Source of the DNA: Cellulomonas humilata
Lineage (GTDB): Bacteria; Actinomycetota; Actinomycetes; Actinomycetales; Cellulomonadaceae
Length of the DNA: 64,000 nt
Assembly: GCF_030814415.1 (NCBI RefSeq)
Contig: NZ_JAUSVB010000002.1
Coordinates: forward strand, 806,001 to 870,000
Reading direction: 5' to 3'
The notes under the pieces are model-generated. The model saw only the letters and a program-made list of their open reading frames with translations. It searched no databases and was not told the origin of the DNA. This document shows, in pieces, positions 16,011 through 24,653 of the stretch. Within the stretch, counting starts at the first letter, position 1; each line of letters begins with the position of its first letter. The position numbers were made by a program, and so were the translations under genes.

Positions 16011-16958
16011 ATGCACGCCATCGGTGTGGACATCGGCGGGACGAAGATCGCTGCGGGCGTCGTCGACGAGGACGGCACGATCCTTGCCAAGACGCGCCGC
16101 GACACGTCGCCCGACGACGTCGCGGGCATCGACAAGGCGATCGCCGAGGTCTACCTGGAGCTCAGCGGGTCCTACGAGATCGGTGCCGTCGGCGTGGCCG
16201 CGGCCGGGTTCGTGTCCGCGGACCGCTCCTCGGTGCTCTTCGCGCCGAACATCGCGTGGCGTGACTACCCGCTGCGACAGAAGGTGCAGGCGATCCTGGG
16301 GGACGAGGACGTCCTGATCGTCGTCGAGAACGACGCCAACGCGGCCGGCTGGGCCGAGTTCCAGTTCGGTGCGGCCCGCGACGTCGACGACATGCTGATG
16401 CTCACCGTGGGCACGGGCCTCGGTGGCGCCATCGTGTCCAACGGGAAGCTCGTCCGTGGTGCCTGGGGCGTCGCCGCCGAGATCGGGCACATGCGCGTGG
16501 TCCCCGGCGGTCATTACTGCGGCTGCGGCCACGAAGGATGCTGGGAGCAGTACGCCTCGGGCAGCGCTCTGGTCCGGGACGCGCAGGCCACCGTGATCAT
16601 CCACCCGGAGCGCGCGACCCGGCTGCTCGAGCTCGCCGGCGGCAACGCCGACAAGCTGAGCGGCCCGCAGGTCACGCAGGCGGCGCAGGAGGGCGACCCG
16701 CTGGCCGTCGAGCTGCTCACCGAGCTCGGCCGGTGGGTCGGCGAGGGCGCCGCGTCGGCGACCGCGCTCCTCGACCCGGCGCTCATCGTCATCGGTGGCG
16801 GCGTGGCGGATGCGGGAGAGCTGTTGCTCGCACCAGCCCGGAAGGCGTTCGCGGAGCAGCTCTCGGGCCGCGGCCACCGGCCGGAGGCGGCGATCGTCGT
16901 GGCGTCGATGGGCAACGACGCGGGCCTGGTCGGCGCGGCCGACCTCGCGCGCGGCTGA
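16011..16958 (+). CDS. ROK-family sugar kinase (probable glucokinase)
   Basis: 315 aa. ATP-dependent sugar kinase: phosphate loop DIGGTKIAAG, catalytic ENDANAAGWAEF, and the ROK zinc signature CGCGHEGCWEQYASG preceded by GHMRVVPGGH. This length and the presence of LTVGTGLGGAIV fit glucokinases of the Streptomyces GlkA type, which make glucose-6-phosphate. Other ROK sugars cannot be excluded. A Shine-Dalgarno (AGGAG) precedes the ATG. The promoter lies between it and the divergent acyl-CoA ligase. Confidence 0.9.
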   Translation: MHAIGVDIGGTKIAAGVVDEDGTILAKTRRDTSPDDVAGIDKAIAEVYLELSGSYEIGAVGVAAAGFVSADRSSVLFAPNIAWRDYPLRQKVQAILGDEDVLIVVENDANAAGWAEFQFGAARDVDDMLMLTVGTGLGGAIVSNGKLVRGAWGVAAEIGHMRVVPGGHYCGCGHEGCWEQYASGSALVRDAQATVIIHPERATRLLELAGGNADKLSGPQVTQAAQEGDPLAVELLTELGRWVGEGAASATALLDPALIVIGGGVADAGELLLAPARKAFAEQLSGRGHRPEAAIVVASMGNDAGLVGAADLARG

Positions 16959-16994
16959 CGACGGGGTGCCGATCACCACGGTCTCCAGCGCCGG

Positions 16995-17645
16995 TCAGAC
17001 CACCGCGCCGGTGTCGTCGTCGTCGGGGTCCCGACGATGCGGCATCCGCCACAGCAGCACACCGACCCCGACGACGAAGAGCGCCGCGGCCGCCTGCACG
17101 AGGGCCGGGGGAGCATCACGCCACACGACGAGCACGATGAGCAGGAAGATCGGCACGCCCGCGGCCGCGCACCACGCCATCGTCAGCAGCGGGTCGCCGC
17201 CGAGGACCGGGCCGGGGTCCGGGGGCACGAAGTGCTCCTCCGCGTCGATGCTCGCCTCGGCGTCGTCGATCTGCGACGTCCCGTCCCAGTCCCGGCCGCT
17301 CAGCTCCGGCGTCGCGTCCGCGGCGGGACGCACGACGCGGCGGTCCGCGACCCAGGGTGCGACGGGGAACGACAGTCCGGACGTCGGCTCCGAGCTCGCG
17401 CCCGTCGGAGGGACGCTCTCGGGCGCCGGGGACGGCTCGGCGCCGTCGTACCCGTCGAGCTCACCGAGCTCGGCGACGATCGCCGCCCACACCTCGTCGT
17501 CCGTGGGCTGCTGGGGTGCGGCATGATCGGGCGCCCCGTCGGGCCCGTCAGCGGGCAGCTCCGCAGCCGCGTCGGTCGAGGACGGCGGGACGTCCGCGCC
17601 CGTCGGCTGGACGCCGTCGTCGGAGTCGTCAGGGCGAGGTGCCAT
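16995..17645 (-). CDS. Conserved membrane protein with acidic N-terminal region
   Basis: 216 aa. The first about 145 residues are hydrophilic, Asp/Glu/Pro-rich and probably disordered, ending with EEHFVPPDPGPVLGGDP. Two hydrophobic helices follow (LLTMAWCAAAGVPIFLLIVLVVW and LVQAAAALFVVGVGVLLW) and a short charged tail (RDPDDDD). Proteins with this FVPPxP plus two-helix ending are widespread in actinobacteria without a known role. It reads toward the ROK kinase gene. The ATG follows a -10 element directly. Confidence 0.8.
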   Translation of the reverse strand: MAPRPDDSDDGVQPTGADVPPSSTDAAAELPADGPDGAPDHAAPQQPTDDEVWAAIVAELGELDGYDGAEPSPAPESVPPTGASSEPTSGLSFPVAPWVADRRVVRPAADATPELSGRDWDGTSQIDDAEASIDAEEHFVPPDPGPVLGGDPLLTMAWCAAAGVPIFLLIVLVVWRDAPPALVQAAAALFVVGVGVLLWRMPHRRDPDDDDTGAVV

Positions 17646-17651
17646 AGGAGC

Positions 17652-17657
17652 ACTCTA
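17652..17657 (-). promoter_or_regulatory. -10 element of the acidic membrane protein gene
   Basis: TAGAGT on the minus strand, 6 nt before the ATG. It sits in the 10-bp palindrome ACTCTAGAGT (17652-17661). Leaderless-type spacing. Confidence 0.55.
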
Positions 17658-17779
17658 GAGTCGGACCGAGCAGTCGGGGTGGTTCGCGCTCCGCTCAGGT
17701 GTCCCGCAAGGGGTCGTCAGGAGCGAGCGCCGGGCTCGGGTGGACGGACAGTCCGTGTGTCGGGTCGAGAGGTGAGCCG

Positions 17780-18580
17780 TTGTTCTACTGGTTGATGAAG
17801 CGGGTGTTCGTGGGCCCGCTGCTGCACCTGGTCTACCGACCCTGGGTGCGCGGTGCCGAGAACGTGCCGGAGGAGGGTGCCGCCATCATGGCGAGCAACC
17901 ACCTCGCGGTGATCGACTCGTTCTTCCTGCCCCTGGTCCTCGATCGTGAGCTCGTGTTCATCGGCAAGCAGGAGTACTTCACCGGTGCCGGGGTCAAGGG
18001 CCGGCTCACGGCGGGGTTCATGCGCGGCGTCGGCACCATCCCCGTGGACCGCGGGGGCGGCAAGGCCAGCGAGGCCGCGCTGCGCACCGGACTGCGCCGC
18101 CTGGCGGACGGGGACCTCTTCGGCATCTACCCGGAGGGCACCCGCAGCCCCGACGGTCGGCTGTACCGCGGCAAGACGGGCATCGCGCGTCTCGCGCTGG
18201 AGTCCGGCGCCCCCGTGATCCCGGTCGCGATGGTCGGCACCGACGAGGCGCAGCCCCCGGGCCGGCGGATCCCGAAGGTCATGCGCATCGGCGTCGTCAT
18301 CGGCGAGCCGCTCGACTTCAGCCGCTACCAGGGGATGGAGAACGACCGGTTCATCCTGCGGTCCGTCACCGACGAGATCATGTACGCCGTGATGAGCCTG
18401 TCGGGCCAGGAGTACGTCGACGTGTACGCGGCGACGCAGAAGGCCCGCATCGCGACCGGTCACCCGGCCGTCGCGGGGGACGCGGCCGACCACCTGCCGG
18501 CCGCACCGGGCGGTCGTCCGGTGCCCGACGTCCAGGTGCCGGTACCGCCGCAGGACGAGAGCGGGACGTCAGTAGGATGA
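17780..18580 (+). CDS. 1-acyl-sn-glycerol-3-phosphate acyltransferase family (PlsC)
   Basis: 266 aa from a TTG start (FYWLMKRVFVGPLL), chosen for the GAGAGGTG upstream; an ATG five codons later is the alternative. It acylates lysophosphatidate in phospholipid synthesis. Motif I NHLAVIDSFF gives the catalytic HX4D pair; motif III is YPEGTRSPDG and motif IV IPVAMVGTD. A hydrophobic N-terminus suggests membrane association. The C-terminal 45 residues are Pro/Ala rich. Mtb has a PlsC (Rv2182c) in the equivalent location. Confidence 0.9.
   Translation: MFYWLMKRVFVGPLLHLVYRPWVRGAENVPEEGAAIMASNHLAVIDSFFLPLVLDRELVFIGKQEYFTGAGVKGRLTAGFMRGVGTIPVDRGGGKASEAALRTGLRRLADGDLFGIYPEGTRSPDGRLYRGKTGIARLALESGAPVIPVAMVGTDEAQPPGRRIPKVMRIGVVIGEPLDFSRYQGMENDRFILRSVTDEIMYAVMSLSGQEYVDVYAATQKARIATGHPAVAGDAADHLPAAPGGRPVPDVQVPVPPQDESGTSVG
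18573..18578 (+). promoter_or_regulatory. -10 element before the phosphofructokinase gene
   Basis: TAGGAT inside the last codons of the PlsC gene, about 80 nt before the ATG of pfp. It could drive a separate pfp-aroG transcript. Single-motif prediction. Confidence 0.35.
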
Positions 18581-18659
18581 CGCGGTCGGCCGTCGCGCCG
18601 ACGTCGTGGCGCGCCGCCGATGCGGGTGTGCCGAAGGTTGTCTACGAGAGGTGTGTCTC

Positions 18660-19880
18660 ATGTCGGTTCGTCGCGTCGCCCTCCTGACCGCAGGTGGCTT
18701 CGCCCCGTGCCTGTCGTCCGCCGTCGGCGGGCTCATCGAGCGATACACGGAGATCGCTCCCGACATCGAGATCATCGCGTACCAGCACGGGTACTACGGC
18801 CTGCTGCGTGGCGACAAGATCGTCGTCGACGCCGAGACGCGCGCGAAGGCCGGGATCCTGCACCGGTTCGGCGGCTCGCCCATCGGCAACTCGCGGGTCA
18901 AGCTCACCAACGCGAAGGACTGCGTGAAGCGTGGGCTCGTCCAGGAGGGGCAGGACCCGCTGCAGGTGGCGGCCGAGCAGCTCAAGGCCGACGGGGTCGA
19001 CGTGCTGCACACCATCGGTGGCGACGACACGAACACGACGGCCGCGGACCTCGCGGCCTACCTGCACGAGAACGGCTACGACCTGACCGTCGTCGGCCTG
19101 CCCAAGACCATCGACAACGACGTGGTGCCCATCAAGCAGTCGCTGGGCGCCTGGACCGCTGCCGAGGAGGCCGCCGGGTTCGCCGCGAACATCATCGGCG
19201 AGCACCGCTCCGGCCCCCGCATGCTCATCGTGCACGAGGTCATGGGCCGGCACTGCGGGTGGCTCACCGCGGCCGCGGCCGCCGAGTACCGCAAGTGGCT
19301 CGACACGCAGGAGTGGGTGCCGGGCATCGGCCTCACGCGGGAGCGCTGGGACATCCACGCCGTCTTCGTGCCGGAGCTCGCGCTCGACATCGACGCCGAG
19401 GCCGCGCGCCTGAAGGCGATCATGGACGAGCAGGGCAACGTCAACATCTTCCTGTCCGAGGGCGCCGGCATGCACGAGATCGTGGAGCAGCTCGAGGCCG
19501 CCGGCACGCCGGTGGAGCGCGACCCGTTCGGGCACGTGAAGCTGGACACCGTGAACCCGGGGCAGTGGTTCGCCAAGCAGTTCGGCGAGAAGCTGGGCGC
19601 CGAGAAGACGATGGTGCAGAAGTCCGGGTACTACTCGCGCGCCGCGGCCGCGAACGCCGAGGACCTGCGGCTCATCAAGTCGATGACCGACCTCGCCGTC
19701 GAGTCCGCCCTGCGCGGTGAGTCGGGCGTGATCGGTCACGACGAGGAGCGGGACGACGTGCTGCGTGCCATCGAGTTCCCGCGCATCGCGGGCGGCAAGG
19801 CGTTCGACGTCTCGCAGCCGTGGTTCGGTGCGCTCCTCGAGGACATCGGTCAGCCCCTGGTCCCTGCGAGCCACTCATGA
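18660..19880 (+). CDS. pfp: Pyrophosphate-dependent 6-phosphofructokinase
   Basis: 406 aa. It interconverts fructose-6-phosphate and fructose-1,6-bisphosphate. The nucleotide-binding loop reads IGGDDTNTTA: Asp in GGDD in place of the Gly of ATP enzymes indicates pyrophosphate as phosphoryl donor. The catalytic PKTIDNDVVPIKQ and MGRHCGWL motifs are present. The ATG has GAGAGG upstream. Its TGA overlaps the ATG of the DAHP synthase gene (ATGA), coupling glycolytic flux to the first shikimate step. Confidence 0.93.
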   Translation: MSVRRVALLTAGGFAPCLSSAVGGLIERYTEIAPDIEIIAYQHGYYGLLRGDKIVVDAETRAKAGILHRFGGSPIGNSRVKLTNAKDCVKRGLVQEGQDPLQVAAEQLKADGVDVLHTIGGDDTNTTAADLAAYLHENGYDLTVVGLPKTIDNDVVPIKQSLGAWTAAEEAAGFAANIIGEHRSGPRMLIVHEVMGRHCGWLTAAAAAEYRKWLDTQEWVPGIGLTRERWDIHAVFVPELALDIDAEAARLKAIMDEQGNVNIFLSEGAGMHEIVEQLEAAGTPVERDPFGHVKLDTVNPGQWFAKQFGEKLGAEKTMVQKSGYYSRAAAANAEDLRLIKSMTDLAVESALRGESGVIGHDEERDDVLRAIEFPRIAGGKAFDVSQPWFGALLEDIGQPLVPASHS

Positions 19881-21229
19881 GCGTCGAGCCGGACCCGCAG
19901 GTCGTCGCCGGGCTGGACGCCTGGCGGTCGATGGGCGCGCTCCAGCAGCCGCAGTGGCCGGACGCGACCGCGCTCGACGCCGTGACGTCGAAGCTGTCCA
20001 CCCTCCCGCCGCTCGTCTTCGCCGGCGAGGCCGACCACCTCCGGGCGCAGCTGGCTGCGGCCGGTCGGGGCGAGGCGTTCCTGCTCCAGGGCGGCGACTG
20101 TGCGGAGACGTTCAGCACCGCGACCGCGGACAACATCCGCAACAAGATCAAGACGATCCTGCAGATGGCGGTCGTGCTGACGTACGGCGCCAGCCTGCCC
20201 GTGATCAAGATGGGCCGCATGGCCGGGCAGTACGCCAAGCCGCGCAGCTCGGACACCGAGACCCGTGACGGCGTGACGCTGCCGGCGTTCCGCGGCGACA
20301 TCATCAACGACTACGAGTTCACCACCGAGGCTCGTACGCCGGACCCGCAGCGACTGCTCGAGGCGTACCACACGTCCGCCTCGACGCTGAACCTGATCCG
20401 GGCGTTCACCACGGGTGGCTTCGCCTCGCTGCTGCGCGTGCACGAGTGGAACCGCGGCTTCATGACGAACCCGTCGTACTCGCGCTACGAGGAGATCGCG
20501 GCGGAGATCGACCGGGCCATCCGCTTTATGGCGGCGTGCGGCGCCGACTTCGACGCGCTCCGGTCGGTCGACTTCTTCTCCAGCCACGAGGGTCTGCTGC
20601 TCGACTACGAGCGCCCGCTGACCCGCATCGACTCGCGGACCGGTCTGCCGTACGACTGCTCGGCGCACTTCGTGTGGATCGGCGAGCGGACCCGTCAGCT
20701 CGGCGGTGCGCACGTCGACTACTTCTCGCGCGTGCAGAACCCGCTCGGCATCAAGCTGGGGCCGACGACGTCGGGTGACGACGCGCTGGCGCTCATCGAC
20801 AAGCTGAACCCGCAGGGGGAAGCCGGACGCATCACCTTCATCACGCGTATGGGTGCCGGCAAGGTCCGAGACCTGCTGCCCGCGCTCGTCGAGAAGGTGA
20901 CGGCCGACGGCCGTCCCGTCACGTGGGTGTGCGACCCGATGCACGGCAACGGGATCACGTCCGCGTCGGGCTACAAGACGCGACGGTTCTCGGACGTGAT
21001 GGACGAGGTCGCCGGATTCTTCGAGGTGCACCGCGGTCTCGGCACGGTGCCCGGCGGACTGCACATCGAGCTCACCGGCGACGACGTCACCGAGGTGCTG
21101 GGCGGGTCCGAGGAGATCGACGACGAGGGCCTCGCGCGACGGTACGAGACGCTGGTCGACCCGCGGCTGAACCACCAGCAGTCGCTGGAGATGGCGTTCC
21201 AGGTCGTGGAGCTGCTCCGCGCGTCCTGA
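19877..21229 (+). CDS. aroG: Class II 3-deoxy-7-phosphoheptulonate (DAHP) synthase
   Basis: 450 aa. It condenses phosphoenolpyruvate and erythrose-4-phosphate, the entry to the shikimate pathway. Class II (plant/AroA-II type) features: LLQGGDCAETF, IKMGRMAGQYAKPRS, RMGAGKVRDLLP, VWVxDPMHGN-like VTWVCDPMHGN and GLHIELTGDDVTEVLGG. The metal-binding Cys, His, Glu and Asp are in place. It is translationally coupled to pfp. As in Mtb (Rv2178c beside pknL Rv2176), it sits next to the Ser/Thr kinase gene. Confidence 0.97.
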   Translation: MSVEPDPQVVAGLDAWRSMGALQQPQWPDATALDAVTSKLSTLPPLVFAGEADHLRAQLAAAGRGEAFLLQGGDCAETFSTATADNIRNKIKTILQMAVVLTYGASLPVIKMGRMAGQYAKPRSSDTETRDGVTLPAFRGDIINDYEFTTEARTPDPQRLLEAYHTSASTLNLIRAFTTGGFASLLRVHEWNRGFMTNPSYSRYEEIAAEIDRAIRFMAACGADFDALRSVDFFSSHEGLLLDYERPLTRIDSRTGLPYDCSAHFVWIGERTRQLGGAHVDYFSRVQNPLGIKLGPTTSGDDALALIDKLNPQGEAGRITFITRMGAGKVRDLLPALVEKVTADGRPVTWVCDPMHGNGITSASGYKTRRFSDVMDEVAGFFEVHRGLGTVPGGLHIELTGDDVTEVLGGSEEIDDEGLARRYETLVDPRLNHQQSLEMAFQVVELLRAS

Positions 21230-21238
21230 CGACTGGCG

Positions 21239-21276
21239 GCTGCCGCCCTAATCCGCGCTGGCGGGCGGGGCGGCAG
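21239..21276. terminator. Terminator between aroG and the convergent kinase
   Basis: 10-bp perfect inverted repeat (21239-21248 with 21267-21276) and an 18-nt loop rich in G/C that may pair further. It is placed just after the aroG stop and before the kinase stop. Confidence 0.55.
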
Positions 21277-21281
21277 CGCTG

Positions 21282-23321
21282 TCAGAAGACGTTGATGACG
21301 ATCGTGCTGCCCCGGGGAGCCGTCTTGCCCTCGCCGCCCTCGGGCTTCTGCGAGTAGACGATGTTCAGCGGCGAGATGCCCTGGGGGTGCTCGACCTTCA
21401 CGATGAACCCGGCCGCCTGGAGGGCGGCTTCTGCCGTCTTGACGTTCTGGCCGTACGTGCTGGGCAGGGCGAGCATCTCCGGGCCCTTGGAGACGTTGAC
21501 CGCGATGGTGTCCCCGCGGTGGCCCTCGGCGCCTGCGACGGGGCTCTGGTCGATGATCAGGCCCGCCGCGACCGTGTCGCTGAAGACCTCCGTCGGCGCG
21601 AGCTTGAGGTTGTCCGCCTGCAGCTGAGCGGTGGCGTCCGCGAGCGTCGTCCCGACGACGGACGCGATCGTGACCGGCTCGGGACCCTTGGAGACCGTGA
21701 GCCGCACCTCGGTGCCCCTGATCGCCTGGGCGCCGGGTTCGGCGGGTCCGCCGTCGGGCAGGGTCGCGCTGATGATCGCGGCGTTCGGCACCGCGTCGCT
21801 GTACTCGGGGTCGGCGTAGGTGGCCTTCAGCCCTGCGGCGACGAGTGCGGCCTCGGCGTCGGCCTGCTCCTTGCCGACGACCCCGTCGGGGATGGCGACG
21901 AAGTCGGGGCCCTTGGACACCGTGAACGCGACGGTGCCGTCCTTGCGGATGCGGTCGCCCTGGCCCGGGTTCGTCGCGAAGACCTCGCCGACCGGCGCCT
22001 CGCCGTCGAACGCGGACGAGGGGTCGGCGCCGAGCCCGGCGCGCTCGAGGATCGCGGTCGCCTCCGCCTCGTCCTGACCGATGATCGTCGGGACGGTGGT
22101 GTAGGCGCCCGGCCCCTGCTGCAGGTACCACCACGTGCCGCCGCCGATGAGCGCAGCGAGCAGGGCGAGCAGGACGATCCAGCGGGCGCGGTGGGTCCGG
22201 CGCGGCGGGTCGGCCGGGGGAGCGGTCAGCACCTCGACGCCGACGCCGAGGCCGATGGGCAGGGCGACCGTCGTCCCGCGGGCGTCCCCGGTCTCGATGA
22301 GGGTGGTCTCGTCGTCGTCGCCCCGCGACGGCTCGTCGTCCATCGACGCGTCGACGTCGTCGTCCGACTCGTCGTCGTCCGCGTCCAGGTCGGTCTCGGC
22401 CGGGTCGGTCGCCGTGGGGAGCACGATCGACGGGGTGACGGAGGCGTGGCGTGCGAGCGTCTCGTCGTCCAGCGCGGCGCGGGTGCGGCGCAGGAGCGCG
22501 AGGGCGGCCGCGGCGTCGACCGGTCGGTCGTCCGGGTCGCGCGCGGCGAGAGCGCGCACGGCGTCGTCGATCTCGATGGGGAGCCAGTCGACCAGCTCCG
22601 ACGGCGCCGGGACGTCGTTGTTGACGTGCTGGAACGCGACCTGGATGGGGGTCTCGCCCGTGAAGGGCTGCCGCCCGGTGAGCATCTCGTAGAGCAGGAT
22701 CCCGCTGGCGTAGACGTCCGTGCGCGCGTCGCTGAGCCCGCGGACGACAAGCTCCGGCGCCAGGTACGCGACCGTGCCGAGCACCGTCCCGGTCGTGGTC
22801 GAGGTGACCTCGGTGACCGCGCGTGCCAGCCCGAAGTCGGCGAGCTTGACGCGTCCGTCCGTGGCGAGCAGCACGTTCTCGGGCTTGATGTCCCGGTGCA
22901 CCAGGCCGACCCGGTGCGCGGCGGCGAGCGCGTCGAGCACGCTCTCGCCGATACGCAGCGCCTCACCGACCGTCAGGGCTCCGCGCTCACCGATGTGCCG
23001 GCGCAGGTTGCACCCGTCGATGTACTCCATCGTCAGGTAGCTGGTCTCGCCGTCGACGCCCTGGTCGTACACACCGACGAGGCCGGGGTGGGTGAGGCGC
23101 GCGGCGGTCCGGGCCTCGCGCCGGAACCGGGCGACGAAGTCGGAGCCGGAGGTGCCCTCGGCGAGGTGGGCGTGCATCACCTTCAGCGCGACGTCCCGGT
23201 CCAGGCGACGGTCGACGGCCAGGTAGACGGTGGCCATGCCTCCGCGGGCGATGCGGGACACGACCTCGTACCGACTGTCGACCAGGCGGCCGACGAACGG
23301 ATCGGTGATGGTGGCTCCCAC
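21282..23321 (-). CDS. pknL: PASTA-domain Ser/Thr protein kinase (PknL position)
   Basis: 679 aa, GTG start. N-terminal Hanks-type kinase (about 15-280): Gly loop RIARGGMATVYLA, Lys in DVALKVM, catalytic HRDIKPENVL, DFGLA, and APE as APELV. A very acidic juxtamembrane segment (about 310-360) leads to one membrane helix (IVLLALLAALIGGG), then four extracellular PASTA repeats of about 66 residues each, ending at VVINVF. PASTA domains sense peptidoglycan. Position next to aroG and the Rv2175c-like gene matches Mtb pknL, but the mycobacterial protein as I know it lacks PASTA repeats. Confidence 0.95.
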   Translation of the reverse strand: MGATITDPFVGRLVDSRYEVVSRIARGGMATVYLAVDRRLDRDVALKVMHAHLAEGTSGSDFVARFRREARTAARLTHPGLVGVYDQGVDGETSYLTMEYIDGCNLRRHIGERGALTVGEALRIGESVLDALAAAHRVGLVHRDIKPENVLLATDGRVKLADFGLARAVTEVTSTTTGTVLGTVAYLAPELVVRGLSDARTDVYASGILLYEMLTGRQPFTGETPIQVAFQHVNNDVPAPSELVDWLPIEIDDAVRALAARDPDDRPVDAAAALALLRRTRAALDDETLARHASVTPSIVLPTATDPAETDLDADDDESDDDVDASMDDEPSRGDDDETTLIETGDARGTTVALPIGLGVGVEVLTAPPADPPRRTHRARWIVLLALLAALIGGGTWWYLQQGPGAYTTVPTIIGQDEAEATAILERAGLGADPSSAFDGEAPVGEVFATNPGQGDRIRKDGTVAFTVSKGPDFVAIPDGVVGKEQADAEAALVAAGLKATYADPEYSDAVPNAAIISATLPDGGPAEPGAQAIRGTEVRLTVSKGPEPVTIASVVGTTLADATAQLQADNLKLAPTEVFSDTVAAGLIIDQSPVAGAEGHRGDTIAVNVSKGPEMLALPSTYGQNVKTAEAALQAAGFIVKVEHPQGISPLNIVYSQKPEGGEGKTAPRGSTIVINVF

Positions 23322-23328
23322 GCCAGGG

Positions 23329-23334
23329 AGTCTA
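23329..23334 (-). promoter_or_regulatory. -10 element of the PASTA kinase gene
   Basis: TAGACT on the minus strand, 7 nt before the GTG; leaderless-type spacing. Confidence 0.55.
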
Positions 23335-23344
23335 CGGTCGCGAA

Positions 23345-23360
23345 TGCCGCGGATGCGGCA
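23345..23360 (-). terminator. Weak hairpin after the LysM transglycosylase gene
   Basis: TGCCGC / GCGGCA stem of 6 bp with a 4-nt loop, between the transglycosylase stop and the kinase promoter. Small, so only a tentative terminator. Confidence 0.3.
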
Positions 23361-23369
23361 GGCAGGGCC

Positions 23370-24509
23370 TCAGTGGAACCGCGTCATGTGCGTCTGGACG
23401 TTGGCCACATAGCGCCGCGTGTCCGCGAACATGCCGTTGTTCTTCACGGAGGTGGCGCCCTGGTAGTAGCCGGCGATCGCGGTGGGCAGGTCCGGGGCGT
23501 TGCCGACGAGCGCGCGCAGGATGGCGACGCCCGCGGTGACGTTGTCGTCCGGGTTCACGAGGTTCAGCGGGCGGCCGACGAGCTCCGACGCCCACTGTCC
23601 CGACGTCGGGATGACCTGCATGGTGCCGATCGCGTTGGCGGGGGAGACGACGGCGTGGTTGAACCCCGACTCCTGGAACGCGACCGCCTGGGCGAGCGCC
23701 GGGTCGACGCCCATCGCCCGTGCCGTGGCGGCGATCTTGGCCTGCATCTCCGCCTTCGACGGCGTCGGCGTGCTGCGCAGCGTCGCGAGGTTCGCGTTGG
23801 CTGCGGCCACGACCGAGTCGGCGTAGGTGCGACCGGCGAACGTGTTGCCCACCGAGGCGGCCGGCGCGGGCACGGGGACGGTCAGCGTCTGGCCGATGCG
23901 GATGAGGGCACGGGAGTCCAGCCCGTTGGCCGCGACGACAGCCGCGACGGTCGCGCCGTGCTTGGCAGCGATGGCGGTGACCGTGTCTCCGGACCGGACC
24001 GTGTGGGAGACGGAACCGGCTGACTGCGCGACGGCTGCGGGAGCGGGAGCAGCCGTGGCTGCGGCGGCTGCGCCGGGGATCGAGAGCGACTGGCCGATCC
24101 GGATGAACGCGCGGGAGTCCAGCCCGTTGGCCGCGATGACGGCGGCGACCGTCGTCCCGTGCTTGGCCGCGATGCGGCTGACGGTGTCACCGGCGACGAC
24201 CGTGTAGGCGGCTGCGACGGGCGCAGGCGCGGCGGGTGCGGGAGCCGGGGCCGAGGACGTGGTCGGGATGGTCAGCACCTGACCGATGCGGATCCGGGAG
24301 GCGTCCGCCAGGGAGTTGGCGCGGACGATCGCGGCCACGCTGGTCCCGCTGCGGGTGGCGATGTGGCTGACGGTGTCGCCGGACCGGACCGTGTAGGAGT
24401 CGTCGGCGTGGGCCGCACCGGCGGTCGCGGTCACGCCGACGACGGCCAGCGCGAGCGTCGCGCCGGTCCCGGTGGCGACGCGGCGGGCGGTGGCGTGCTG
24501 GTGCGACAT
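23370..24509 (-). CDS. Secreted LysM-domain lytic transglycosylase
   Basis: 379 aa, start MSHQHATARRVATG after GAGG. A signal peptide (GATLALAVVGVTATAGAAHA) is followed by three LysM repeats of about 44 residues (YTVRSGDTVSHIATRSG, YTVVAGDTVSRIAAKHG, HTVRSGDTVTAIAAKHG), Ala/Pro linkers, and a C-terminal SLT-type catalytic domain with Glu in FQESGFN and the AIGTMQVIP and YYQGA motifs. It probably binds and cleaves peptidoglycan outside the cell. It lies next to the PASTA kinase, so wall remodelling and wall sensing are side by side. A GTCAC repeat lies upstream. Confidence 0.93.
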   Translation of the reverse strand: MSHQHATARRVATGTGATLALAVVGVTATAGAAHADDSYTVRSGDTVSHIATRSGTSVAAIVRANSLADASRIRIGQVLTIPTTSSAPAPAPAAPAPVAAAYTVVAGDTVSRIAAKHGTTVAAVIAANGLDSRAFIRIGQSLSIPGAAAAATAAPAPAAVAQSAGSVSHTVRSGDTVTAIAAKHGATVAAVVAANGLDSRALIRIGQTLTVPVPAPAASVGNTFAGRTYADSVVAAANANLATLRSTPTPSKAEMQAKIAATARAMGVDPALAQAVAFQESGFNHAVVSPANAIGTMQVIPTSGQWASELVGRPLNLVNPDDNVTAGVAILRALVGNAPDLPTAIAGYYQGATSVKNNGMFADTRRYVANVQTHMTRFH

Positions 24510-24551
24510 GATGCCTACCTCGTGGTGCGAAAGTGAACGGATGTTGCCTGT

Positions 24552-24565
24552 GTGACTGGAGTGAC
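24552..24565 (-). promoter_or_regulatory. Direct GTCAC repeat (MtrA-box-like) before the LysM transglycosylase
   Basis: Read on the minus strand, GTCAC (24565-24561) recurs nine bases later (24556-24552) as GTCACTCCAGTCACA. Direct repeats of GTCAC-type half-sites are known MtrA targets before peptidoglycan hydrolase genes in actinobacteria. Located about 43-56 bp before the start codon, in an A/T-richer leader. Confidence 0.45.
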
Positions 24566-24641
24566 AGAATGCGAACGTATCCGAATACGGCACACGGGGA
24601 AAGCGCACGGGGGAATTGCGGGGGTGTAATTCAACGATGCG

Positions 24642-24647
24642 TACTCT
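24642..24647 (+). promoter_or_regulatory. -10 element of the Rv2175c-like gene
   Basis: TACTCT, 6 nt, GTG. Leaderless-type spacing, in an A/T-rich intergenic stretch. Confidence 0.6.
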
Positions 24648-24653
24648 TGTCGG

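Noticed and set aside
24510..24653. c-di-AMP (ydaO) riboswitch before the LysM transglycosylase
   Set aside because: Such riboswitches precede some actinobacterial wall-hydrolase genes, but the leader here is under 145 nt and I could not find the conserved core, so it is not annotated.
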